A stretch of DNA of 22,917 bases from Christensenella sp. UBA941 (GTDB lineage: Bacteria > Bacillota > Clostridia > Christensenellales > UBA941): NCBI GenBank assembly GCA_002293365.1, contig DBDD01000251.1, positions 1 through 22,917 on the forward strand, written 5' to 3'. How positions within the stretch are numbered: the stretch's first letter is position 1; each line of letters opens with the position of its first letter. Positions 16,364 to 22,917 of this stretch are shown here, in pieces. Made by a program: the position numbers and the translations under genes. Below the pieces are notes generated by a model that searched no databases, had not been told where the DNA came from, and saw only the letters and a program-made list of their open reading frames with translations.

Positions 16364-17278
16364 CTATTGCCCGAATAAATGCAGCACTTCTTTTTTATAC
16401 GGCAGGCTGGCGATTATGCCCGGACGGGAAACGGCGATTCCCGATATGGCAACGGCGAATTCCGCCGCGCCGACACAGCTTCTGCCTTGCACGACGCCCG
16501 CCGCAAACGCGGCGTTGAACGCGTCGCCCGCGCCCGTTGTGCTCACGACGTCTACCTTGCTTGCCTGTATGGAGGTAAACGCGCCGCCGGAGGATATCGC
16601 CGCGCCCTTTTCGCCCAGCGTTATGACGACATTTTTCGCGCCTTTTTCATGAAGCTTTTGCATAGCTAAACGCACGTCGAGCGGCTCCGAAGGATCGGCG
16701 TCCGTAAGAATAGCCGCCTCCGTTTCGTTCGGCGTGATATAATCCACCTTGCGAAATAATTCGTCCGGCACGAATCTGGCGGGCGCCGGATTATACACGA
16801 TAGGGATCCCATGGCTATGACCGATTTCAACCGCCTTTAAGAGCGCTTCGGTCGTGATTTCGTTTTGCAGCAGCAATATTTCGCTTTTTATGATGGTTTC
16901 GGCGTGCGCCTCGATATCCGCCGGAGTCACGCTGCGGATCGCCCCGGGATACACCATGACAAGGCTTTCCTTTAGCGCAGTGTTCACAACGAACGCGCAC
17001 GCCGTCTTTTGACCGGGATATACGATTATTCGGCGCTCTTCAATTTGTTCATCCTTTAGGTACGCGTCGCACAAAGCCCCGAACTCGTCGTCGCCAACGG
17101 CCGTTATGAAAGCGACGCTCTCGCCGAGCCGGGACGCCGCGACGGCTTGATTATACCCCTTTCCGCCCGGCTCCGTTTCCAGCCCCAGCCCCTCCACCGT
17201 TTCGCCGGGAAAAGGGAACCGGCTGACGTCCATCAACAAAGAAAAACCGTAGTGGCCAATTACTGTGATTCGCCCCAT
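16364..17278 (-). CDS. PfkB-family carbohydrate kinase, ribokinase-like
   Basis: ATP-dependent sugar kinase of the PfkB/ribokinase fold. The 304 residues carry both family signatures: GGKGYNQA (38-45) for sugar binding and STTGAGDAFNAAF with GAGD at 249-252, where Asp252 is the catalytic base and the GAG forms the anion hole. The NP-x-PARF and ITPNETEA segments are also ribokinase-like. Ribokinase itself is a common annotation, but the operon suggests a different sugar, perhaps a deacylated or ketose intermediate. GAGGATG precedes its ATG. A 107-base gap with two hairpins separates it from the upstream PIG-L gene, so its expression may be tuned apart from the rest. Confidence 0.9.
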   Translation of the reverse strand: MGRITVIGHYGFSLLMDVSRFPFPGETVEGLGLETEPGGKGYNQAVAASRLGESVAFITAVGDDEFGALCDAYLKDEQIEERRIIVYPGQKTACAFVVNTALKESLVMVYPGAIRSVTPADIEAHAETIIKSEILLLQNEITTEALLKAVEIGHSHGIPIVYNPAPARFVPDELFRKVDYITPNETEAAILTDADPSEPLDVRLAMQKLHEKGAKNVVITLGEKGAAISSGGAFTSIQASKVDVVSTTGAGDAFNAAFAAGVVQGRSCVGAAEFAVAISGIAVSRPGIIASLPYKKEVLHLFGQ

Positions 17279-17305
17279 AAAACATCCTCTGTTCAGTTTA
17301 ATAGA

Positions 17306-17349
17306 CCAAGGAGCGTATCGGCTATTGCCAATACGTTCCTTGGGTTTTT
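17306..17349 (+). terminator. Plus-strand intrinsic terminator inside the minus-strand sugar operon
   Basis: A 17-position stem with one C-A mismatch and one G-T pair (17306-17322 with 17327-17343), loop TATT, followed on the plus strand by GTTTTTG. The surrounding genes run on the minus strand, where no T-run follows the stem, so a terminator would stop antisense transcription only. It lies 28 bases upstream of the kinase ATG. Confidence 0.6.
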
Positions 17350-17365
17350 GCTCCTTTTGTGCTGG

Positions 17366-17392
17366 CCCATAGGCGCGCCGGGCGCTTATGGG
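17366..17392 (-). other. Hairpin at the 3' end of the second PIG-L gene
   Basis: Outer arms CCCATA (17366-17371) and TATGGG (17387-17392) with a GC-rich, partly paired interior. The stem reaches into the PIG-L stop codon at 17386-17388. No T-run follows on the minus strand, so mRNA 3'-end stabilisation or partial attenuation is more likely than full termination. Confidence 0.5.
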
Positions 17393-18090
17393 AGCATGCG
17401 TGTTGTTCTAAATCTAGGCCAGCCCGCGTACTGACGGAAGCCCTCCGCGTAAAGCGCGCCGCATTGCAATCCGCGATATTTGGAATTCGTACGCGCGAAA
17501 TCGATAAAATCGATGTTGTCGTGCTCCAGCATCCATTTCACTTGGCTCTCGTGACAGCTGAGCGCTTTCAGCTTTAATTCAATCGTTTCCGTGATATCCA
17601 CGTACTCCGTGGGGATAAAGCCGATACCCGCCAGCGTATCCATGTAAAACAGCGGCGCGATTGTACCGTATGCCTCTGCCGCGGATACGATATGCGGTAT
17701 GGATGAGCCGAAGCTCGCGTCGAAGGCAAGCCGGCTCGCCTGCTGATGGTCGCGCATATAGTCGTCCGGATTGTGGGTAATGATAACGTCCGGCTTCGTA
17801 TCGCGAATCACTTCGATAAGCTTCTCCGCGATTTCTTTATTGCACGCCTCAACTTGCAAATCGCTCACGTCGAGCGTGCGATATTCAGCGCCGATTACTT
17901 GCGCGGATCGCGTTGCTTCCGCGACGCGAATCCTGCGCAAGTCGTCCGGCATGATTTCTACGTGCCCCAAATTTCCGTTCGTTATCGAACACGTTACCAC
18001 ATTGTCGCCTCGCGCGGCATACCTGGCTAATGTACCGAAGCAGGCGATTTCCAAGTCGTCCGGGTGACACCCGACTGCCAATACGTTCAT
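17386..18090 (-). CDS. PIG-L family deacetylase (second of two)
   Basis: Compact 234-residue PIG-L/LmbE-type zinc deacetylase. It has the N-terminal motif CHPDDLE (His9, Asp11, Asp12) straight after the first strand and the second metal motif HNPDDYMRDH (His106, Asp109, Asp110, His115). Members act on N-acetylglucosamine conjugates, chitobiose or related amino sugars. It starts 22 bases after the SDR gene, with a GCGAGGA ribosome-binding site overlapping that gap, so it is co-transcribed and perhaps coupled. Together with the other PIG-L gene in this operon it suggests two acyl groups to remove, or two related substrates. Confidence 0.92.
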   Translation of the reverse strand: MNVLAVGCHPDDLEIACFGTLARYAARGDNVVTCSITNGNLGHVEIMPDDLRRIRVAEATRSAQVIGAEYRTLDVSDLQVEACNKEIAEKLIEVIRDTKPDVIITHNPDDYMRDHQQASRLAFDASFGSSIPHIVSAAEAYGTIAPLFYMDTLAGIGFIPTEYVDITETIELKLKALSCHESQVKWMLEHDNIDFIDFARTNSKYRGLQCGALYAEGFRQYAGWPRFRTTRMLP

Positions 18091-18112
18091 CTTTTCATGT
18101 TCCTCGCCTGGA

Positions 18113-18880
18113 TCAAGTCACGGTAATACCGCCGTCCGCTACGATAATCGCGCCGTTCAGGTAGCTTCCCTCGTCGCTCGCCAGGAATAAAGCGATATTC
18201 GCGATATCCTCCGGCTGCCCCCATCTGCGCACCGGCGTTTTCTGAGTTAGAAACTGATTCTCGTCGAACGTCGGCTTGTTCAAGTCGCTCTCGTAAATCA
18301 TGGGCGTGTGAATGGCCGCGGGCGCGATGCAGTTGGTTCTTATGCCGTCGGGTCCGTACTCCACGGCCATGGCCCTCGTTAGGGAGATTGCGCCGCCCTT
18401 TGAAACGCTGTACGCGTCGCAGTTGGGAATGCCGATGATGCCGCAGCTCGAAGACGTATGGATGACGGAGCCGCCGCCTCTTTTCCGCATTAGAGGTATG
18501 GCCGCCTTGGAGCAATACATCGTGCCGAATAAATTGACCCGCAATATTTGCTCCATAACGTCCACGTCCAGCGCGTCTATGGGCGCGTCCTTCGTTCCCG
18601 AAAAAACGGACGCGTTGTTGTATAAAACGTCCAAGCCGCCGTATTTTTGGCCGATGAGGGCAAAGACGCTTTCAACCTGCTCCCATTTCGATATATCTAC
18701 GCCCATGTATTCCGCTTGGCCGCCTTCTTTAAGAATAGCGTCCCGGACCTCAATGCCCATAGCCTCGTTGATTTCGAGAATTATTACGCTTGCGCCCTCT
18801 TTAGCGAACCTTTGCGCCGCCGCCCGGCCAATCCCGCTTCCCGCGCCGGTGATTGCCGCGATTTTATCTTTTAGCCTCAT
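18113..18880 (-). CDS. Short-chain dehydrogenase/reductase (classical SDR)
   Basis: NAD-type oxidoreductase with a Rossmann fold, 255 residues. The cofactor motif TGAGSGIG spans 11-18. Glu36 at the end of strand two would bind the adenosine ribose and favours NAD(H) over NADP(H). The structural NNA lies at 88-90 and the catalytic set is Ser144, Tyr157 and Lys161 (YSVSK). The C-terminal ASDEGSYLNGAIIVADGG is typical of the 3-ketoacyl reductase/sugar dehydrogenase group. GGAGG lies nine bases before the ATG. In this operon it probably oxidises or reduces a sugar hydroxyl or carbonyl, possibly in concert with the Gfo/Idh-type dehydrogenase; the exact substrate is not evident. Confidence 0.93.
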   Translation of the reverse strand: MRLKDKIAAITGAGSGIGRAAAQRFAKEGASVIILEINEAMGIEVRDAILKEGGQAEYMGVDISKWEQVESVFALIGQKYGGLDVLYNNASVFSGTKDAPIDALDVDVMEQILRVNLFGTMYCSKAAIPLMRKRGGGSVIHTSSSCGIIGIPNCDAYSVSKGGAISLTRAMAVEYGPDGIRTNCIAPAAIHTPMIYESDLNKPTFDENQFLTQKTPVRRWGQPEDIANIALFLASDEGSYLNGAIIVADGGITVT

Positions 18881-18911
18881 ACATCCTATCCTCCATTATC
18901 TAAAAAAGATT

Positions 18912-19862
18912 TTAATTGCACTCAACTTCCAGCGGGCCCGCCAGATCGTTTATGAAGAACAGCCTGCCGGGCAGCGTGGGCATAAAGCTTGCTGGTATCC
19001 AAATATCCGGACGATAGCGCAAAGTAACCCAAAGCGACATGCCTTGCCACATCATACCGCGCTCGTAGCAGCCGTCACAGCCGCCTATGATCCAGTCCGA
19101 CTGCAAGAATAGGCCGGGGCCTATCGTATTCGCGAAGGCAGGCACCTTCGTGGTACGGCTTTTGAAGCTATGCAGAGCGTTCTGCTCTATCGTCAGCGGA
19201 TGCAGCTTCGCGCCCAAGCGGTGCGTCTGTGCACGCCATTCCTCTTCGCCCGAAAACTCCCCGGCGAAATGCGGCTCCCAAAACGCGATATGGAATACCC
19301 GCCCGACGCCGAAAACCGTAACAAGCTCGGCGCCTTGCGCTTTTAGCTCGGCGATTTTTTCAGCATAGGTCGGCAGGTTGTCCTTGGTAGCGAAATTGCG
19401 CTGATCCTCCGGTACGGTCAAGCTGCCCAACGGCCCGTAGAACGCTTGCTCCATGGCGTTCATGAAGGAGGCGCTGTCTTTCCCGTCCAGCGTATTGCCG
19501 TTCTCGTCGCTCCATTCATCCATGTTAAATCCGTATACGTGGGAGCAGTCGACTTTCCAAGCGCTAAGGAAGTATACCGCCCACTCATACATGCCCATAG
19601 GACCGACGGGCAATATCATAGCGAGTTTTTTGCCGGCGTCTTTGGCGGCCTTGATAGCCAGCGCGATTTCGTGACCCATCTTCGCGCCGAACGATACGTT
19701 ATCCGCGCACGCGACCGGCAAGAACCCCTCGTGCCAGAAGTCCTGTCTTTGTAATATTTCCTCCGGCGCGAAAGCGCAGCAGTCGTCAATGCGCTTTAAA
19801 TCCCATCCCGCCGGATAGAAGCGCTCCATATTGGAGTTTTTTAGCGTAGAAAGCAAATCCAT
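18912..19862 (-). CDS. NagB-like (glucosamine-6-phosphate deaminase/isomerase family) protein with altered active site
   Basis: A 316-residue protein related to NagB, which converts glucosamine 6-phosphate to fructose 6-phosphate and ammonia. The NMDEW motif keeps Asp115 (Asp72 of E. coli NagB). The second active-site loop reads GVGRVFHIAFWEP instead of the usual GVGNDGHIAFNEP: the His and Glu of the ring-opening triad remain (His191, Glu196), but its Asp (141 in E. coli) is Val189. The enzyme may therefore act on a substrate that does not need the same ring opening, or catalyse another isomerisation or elimination. The protein is longer than NagB (266 residues). A TTG at 19883 is in frame, but GAGG lies about nine bases before ATG 19862, so I use the latter. 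It sits between the Gfo/Idh and SDR genes. Confidence 0.72.
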   Translation of the reverse strand: MDLLSTLKNSNMERFYPAGWDLKRIDDCCAFAPEEILQRQDFWHEGFLPVACADNVSFGAKMGHEIALAIKAAKDAGKKLAMILPVGPMGMYEWAVYFLSAWKVDCSHVYGFNMDEWSDENGNTLDGKDSASFMNAMEQAFYGPLGSLTVPEDQRNFATKDNLPTYAEKIAELKAQGAELVTVFGVGRVFHIAFWEPHFAGEFSGEEEWRAQTHRLGAKLHPLTIEQNALHSFKSRTTKVPAFANTIGPGLFLQSDWIIGGCDGCYERGMMWQGMSLWVTLRYRPDIWIPASFMPTLPGRLFFINDLAGPLEVECN

Positions 19863-19906
19863 ATCGCATACCTCGACTTTCAATCTTCGGTATCCGCCCG
19901 CCCGTT

Positions 19907-20932
19907 CTAATACTTAACGTTTACGGGCATGCGGTTTGCGGCGGATTCCAGCACAGCCAGCAGGGCCAGCGAAGTGTTTGCGGAATCCTCCAGGCTGACA
20001 AGGAAGGGTTTTCCGTCTATCATCCTATCGATAAAGGAGCGGATGCTCTCATAAGCGAAGCCCTTCACCCAGCCGTCCACTTTGTTGCGCACCAATACGT
20101 CCGGCGTTATTACCTTGTCTTCCGTTACCTGCTGGATCATTGTATGGCTAGAGCAATCCATATTGATCATGCCCTTTGTGCCCAGCACCGTATATTTGAT
20201 GTCGTTGATGCAGGTATTCGCGTTGGGGGTGATCCAGCCGTTTTCCATTTGCGCGACGCAGCCGTTTTCGAATTCCAGCGTGGTTAGGTACATATCCGGC
20301 ACGTCTACGCCCAAGCCCTTTAAAATCCCCTCGCGCGCTACGGAGTAGACGCGGGTAACCTTGCTGCCGAGCAAATATTGAAGCGTATCCAGGCTATGGC
20401 TGCCCAAGAACCACAGTATGGAGGACTGCGCCGCCCAAGGCAGCATATCCGTGGCGACCCATTTCACGTCGTTAAGCCGCGCGTAAGCGCTGTACATATC
20501 GCCAAGCTCGCCAGCGTCAATCGCCTGTTTTGTCGTGTCGATCGCCGGATTCCAGCGGTTGTGCAAGTCTACCATTACGCGCACGTTGTTCTTCTCTATG
20601 GCCTCAACCATGTCGAGAACGTCTTTACGCGTCGTGGCCAGCGGTTTTTCGATCAGCATGTGTTTTTTCGCGTTTGCGCAAGCAATCGCTATATCGGCGT
20701 GTAAAAAGTCCGGCGTTACTATGGCTATCGCGTCGCAGTTTGCCTTTTCCGCCATTTCCTTATAGTCCGTATAGATTTCCTTTACGCCGAATTTCGCTGC
20801 CAACGCTTCGGCCTTTGCCCTGTCCTTATCGCATACGGCAACCGTTTCCGCAAAAGCGTGGTCGTTGTATATACCGGCATGAGTCTCGCCCCATGTGCCC
20901 GCGCCTACAATACCCATCTTTAGTTTTTCCAT
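19907..20932 (-). CDS. Gfo/Idh/MocA-family oxidoreductase
   Basis: NAD(P)-dependent dehydrogenase of sugars, inositols or their derivatives, 341 residues. The Rossmann motif GIVGAGTWG is at 7-15, the family motif EKPLA with catalytic Lys96 is at 95-99, and the substrate domain contains DLHNRWNPA and the GSHSLD motif that carries the usual catalytic His/Asp. The family includes inositol dehydrogenase and glycoside-processing enzymes that oxidise C3 transiently. Its stop is 44 bases before the NagB-like ATG and it starts 22 bases after the isomerase stop. With the isomerase and SDR it fits a redox/epimerisation step on the imported sugar. Confidence 0.95.
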   Translation of the reverse strand: MEKLKMGIVGAGTWGETHAGIYNDHAFAETVAVCDKDRAKAEALAAKFGVKEIYTDYKEMAEKANCDAIAIVTPDFLHADIAIACANAKKHMLIEKPLATTRKDVLDMVEAIEKNNVRVMVDLHNRWNPAIDTTKQAIDAGELGDMYSAYARLNDVKWVATDMLPWAAQSSILWFLGSHSLDTLQYLLGSKVTRVYSVAREGILKGLGVDVPDMYLTTLEFENGCVAQMENGWITPNANTCINDIKYTVLGTKGMINMDCSSHTMIQQVTEDKVITPDVLVRNKVDGWVKGFAYESIRSFIDRMIDGKPFLVSLEDSANTSLALLAVLESAANRMPVNVKY

Positions 20933-20954
20933 TTTATCTATCGCCTTTCTATAT

Positions 20955-21896
20955 TTATTCCGCTAATACGGCTTCTTCCCGCTCGCGGAAATATGTCGTT
21001 GCGTCATTTACTTGCTTGTCCAGCCACGCGCCGTCGTGCACATTATCCAAAAGCGCCCGGGCGCGGCGGCCCAACCCAATCGGTTCACCTGTGACAAACC
21101 GTCCGTCCTGATTATATCCGATTAAATACAGCGCGCGTATAATAGTATCGAGATCCATAGAACCGTAGCCAATCGGTTGACGGTTGCTGTCGGCCATATG
21201 CAGGTTGACGAGATAATCGCCCGCGTCCAAAATCGCTTGGCCTATGTGCTTTTCTTCGAGCATCATATGGTATACGTCCCCATTTATATGCCCGACGCCC
21301 TCTCGGCCAATATCGCGTATTAGCCCGATGGTTTCTTCTATCGTGTTGATCATAGGGGTTTCCCCCGCGTTAATGGTTTCGAACGCGCAGAGTACATTGC
21401 TCTCTAAAAATAAGTCCGCCAAATCTCGTAGGGCAAGTACGGCGCGCTGATAATCCGTCGCGTTATACGGCTGTGTAACGCCCGTAGAGCCAGGCACGAC
21501 AAGCAAATACGCCGCGCCGATTTCTTTGCACAGCGCTAATTCGTTAACGACGTACTCCTTTGCCCTGTTTCGTATGAACCGGTCGGGGTTTGTAAAGCAG
21601 TTTTGGTCGTAAAATAAGCCGCATACTCCCGAACACTTTACGCCATAGTCCTTAAATAGCTTATTAAGCTTAACGGGATCGTAGCGCTCGTACGCGCCGC
21701 CATATATCCCGCCGATTTCCACATAGCCGAGAGAATAGCGGGCCAGCCTATCCAACGATTTTTCTATATCCTCAAGCCCGAAAAGGCAGCTGTTCCAACC
21801 GAGATTCAGCCTTCTTTTAAGCTTTTCCGGATTTTTTGCTTTTAGCAGGCTGAATTGTGAGCGAATCGCTTCATCTATTTCCTGATATTTTTGCAT
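20955..21896 (-). CDS. Sugar phosphate isomerase/epimerase family protein (TIM barrel)
   Basis: Metal-dependent isomerase or epimerase of the xylose-isomerase-like TIM barrel family (IolE, tagatose 3-epimerase and relatives). The four metal ligands of that family are visible: Glu173 (CAFETIN), Asp207 (INGDVYHMM), His233 (NLHMADS) and Glu271 (VTGEP), counted from the ATG at 21896. A GTG at 21908 is in frame, but GGGGTGG lies about eight bases before the ATG, so I use the latter. It is the first enzyme gene after the binding protein, 74 bases past its stop, with a hairpin in between. Family members act on free ketoses or inosose-like compounds; the substrate here is unknown. Confidence 0.9.
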   Translation of the reverse strand: MQKYQEIDEAIRSQFSLLKAKNPEKLKRRLNLGWNSCLFGLEDIEKSLDRLARYSLGYVEIGGIYGGAYERYDPVKLNKLFKDYGVKCSGVCGLFYDQNCFTNPDRFIRNRAKEYVVNELALCKEIGAAYLLVVPGSTGVTQPYNATDYQRAVLALRDLADLFLESNVLCAFETINAGETPMINTIEETIGLIRDIGREGVGHINGDVYHMMLEEKHIGQAILDAGDYLVNLHMADSNRQPIGYGSMDLDTIIRALYLIGYNQDGRFVTGEPIGLGRRARALLDNVHDGAWLDKQVNDATTYFREREEAVLAE

Positions 21897-21948
21897 GACG
21901 TTATCCACCCCAATATACTTTCGCTTTAATCAGCGGCAAGCCGTTTTT

Positions 21949-21970
21949 CGGGCGGCCCTTCGGCCGCCCG
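21949..21970 (-). other. Hairpin between the sugar-binding protein gene and its downstream enzymes
   Basis: A perfect 9-base GC stem (21949-21957 with 21962-21970) with a four-base loop, 12 bases after the binding-protein stop. On the minus strand it is followed by GAAAAAC and not by a T-run, so it is not a standard terminator. It parallels the hairpin after dctP and may keep the binding-protein mRNA more abundant than the enzyme part. Confidence 0.6.
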
Positions 21971-21982
21971 GCATGGATCCGT

Positions 21983-22915
21983 TTAGAAGCTGTAGTTATC
22001 TACGTTGCTCGCATCGAACACGATGCTGGGAACGTAAGCTATGGTTTCGCCCTCGGCGACGGTAATCGTACCGCCAAAGCCGAAGTCTTGGCCGTTTACG
22101 GGCAGTGTGCCGTTGTTGATGTAATCGATCGCCGCTTTAACCGCTACGTAGGACATAGCCGCGGGATCCCACAGGATGAGCTCCGGTATGGTTCCGTTGT
22201 GGATGTAATCCGCGTTCATGGACGGCATGCCGATACCGGTTACGACAACCTGCCTGCCGGCGGCTTCCACCGTGCTTGCCGCCGCGGGAATGTTGCCCGT
22301 GGATACGCCCGCGATGCCCTTCAGGTTCGGGTAGGTTTGCAGCAGGTTCTCTACCTGCGAAACGCCCTTCTGGAAGTCTTCATCGCTCGCTTCAAGCGCG
22401 ACAACCTGGATTGCGGGCCATTCCTTCAAGCGCTCTTCGATAGCCGCCGCGCGCCTGTTCAGTATTTCCTGGCCAAGGCCGCCGGTCATCAAGGCGACTT
22501 CGCCTTCGTAGTTGATGGCCTTCGCAAGGCTTTCGCCTATTGCCGCGCCGCTCTCTTCAGCGTTGGCGGCCGTGGTGCAGAACAGTCTGGTGCTGTCGGG
22601 CGCATCGAGGTCAAATGTGAACACCGGGATGCCCGCGTCGGTCGCTTTCTGGAAAACCGGCTTAATCGCTTCGCTGTCGACTGGCGCAACAATAAGAGCA
22701 TCCACCTGCTGCGTGATCATATCTTCAATGATCGTAACCTGCTTGTTGATGTCCTCCACTGACGGCCCGTTAAACATAACGTTTACGCCGAAATCTTCCT
22801 GCGCTTGGCTGGCGCCCACGGCGCACGTCTGATAATACGGATGGCCGATCGTTTTGGGTACCATTCCAATAGTCATTTTGCCTGGCGCGGCCGGCTCTGC
22901 GGCCGGCGCTGGCGC
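21983..22915 (-). CDS. Sugar ABC transporter substrate-binding protein, RhaS/LsrB-like (5' end outside window)
   Basis: Extracytoplasmic binding protein of the periplasmic-binding-protein-like family 4, which captures a sugar for an ABC importer. The frame is open to the right edge; its first visible residues (APAPAAEPAAPGK) are a Pro/Ala linker expected just after a lipoprotein signal peptide, so the real start lies beyond the window and the ATG at 22876 is internal. Typical elements are VPKTIGHPYYQ, the repeated Asp/Asn-rich domain-1 loop near DALIVAPVDSEA, FDLDAPDS, and ELILWDPAAMSYVAV, which recalls the rhamnose- and autoinducer-2-binding subgroup. The permease and ATPase genes are not in the window and presumably lie to the right. 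It is the first gene seen of the minus-strand sugar operon. Confidence 0.92.
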   Translation of the reverse strand, partial: APAPAAEPAAPGKMTIGMVPKTIGHPYYQTCAVGASQAQEDFGVNVMFNGPSVEDINKQVTIIEDMITQQVDALIVAPVDSEAIKPVFQKATDAGIPVFTFDLDAPDSTRLFCTTAANAEESGAAIGESLAKAINYEGEVALMTGGLGQEILNRRAAAIEERLKEWPAIQVVALEASDEDFQKGVSQVENLLQTYPNLKGIAGVSTGNIPAAASTVEAAGRQVVVTGIGMPSMNADYIHNGTIPELILWDPAAMSYVAVKAAIDYINNGTLPVNGQDFGFGGTITVAEGETIAYVPSIVFDASNVDNYSF

Positions 22916-22917
22916 TG

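Noticed and set aside
17325..18090. Shared word TGCCAATACGTTC near 17326 and 18078
   Set aside because: A 13-base match is expected by chance in a window of this size, and the contexts (hairpin arm against a start-codon region) are unrelated.
18312..19112. A 266-codon open frame on the plus strand over the SDR and NagB-like genes
   Set aside because: It is the antisense shadow of genes with clear catalytic motifs and shows no recognisable domain.
22088..22762. A 224-codon open frame on the plus strand
   Set aside because: It is the antisense shadow of the sugar-binding protein, Arg/Val-rich without family features.

Overview
The window looks like a chromosomal stretch from an anaerobic, moderately GC-rich Bacillota (probably Clostridia-like, gut or rumen type). 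The basis is strong Shine-Dalgarno sites, some TTG/GTG starts, lipoprotein-type linkers on solute-binding proteins, and an oxygen-sensitive glycyl radical enzyme (GRE) with its activase. This placement is inference; there is no rRNA or marker gene. I see no tRNA, rRNA, CRISPR array or insertion sequence.

Layout. (1) Positions 3-3984, plus strand: a TRAP transporter (dctP cut by the left edge, then dctQ and dctM) followed by a transaldolase-family aldolase and a strong intrinsic terminator. A stable hairpin without a U-tract separates dctP from dctQM. (2) 4101-7932, plus: a TetR-family regulator with a clear promoter and a perfect 15-base operator, then an eight-helix FtsX-type permease and its ATPase, in one operon. 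(3) 8010-8453, minus: a small orphan DUF11-like repeat protein. (4) 8764-10689, plus: an AT-richer gene pair, an AAA/ABC-type ATPase overlapping a TOPRIM-like protein, resembling two-gene anti-phage modules (PARIS, AbiL, OLD types). (5) 10725-15362, plus: a DUF362 protein with a cysteine-rich C-terminus, a GRE activase with two ferredoxin-like clusters, and a GRE with a Cys-Asn-Asp active-site motif instead of the usual Cys-x-Glu. (6) 15379-15441: a double-hairpin palindromic repeat between converging operons. (7) 15498-22915, minus: an eight-gene sugar operon read right to left. It encodes a RhaS/LsrB-like binding protein (cut by the right edge), an isomerase/epimerase, a Gfo/Idh/MocA dehydrogenase, a NagB-like protein lacking the usual proton-relay Asp, an SDR, a PIG-L deacetylase, a PfkB kinase and a second PIG-L deacetylase.

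How it may work together. The right-hand operon reads as uptake and breakdown of an N-acylated amino sugar or related compound: import, deacylation, redox at a ring carbon, isomerisation, phosphorylation and an unusual NagB-type step. The GRE operon encodes a separate anaerobic radical reaction of unknown substrate. The best candidates for undescribed biology are the GRE/DUF362 operon, the divergent NagB-like enzyme in its two-deacetylase operon, and the ATPase-TOPRIM pair.
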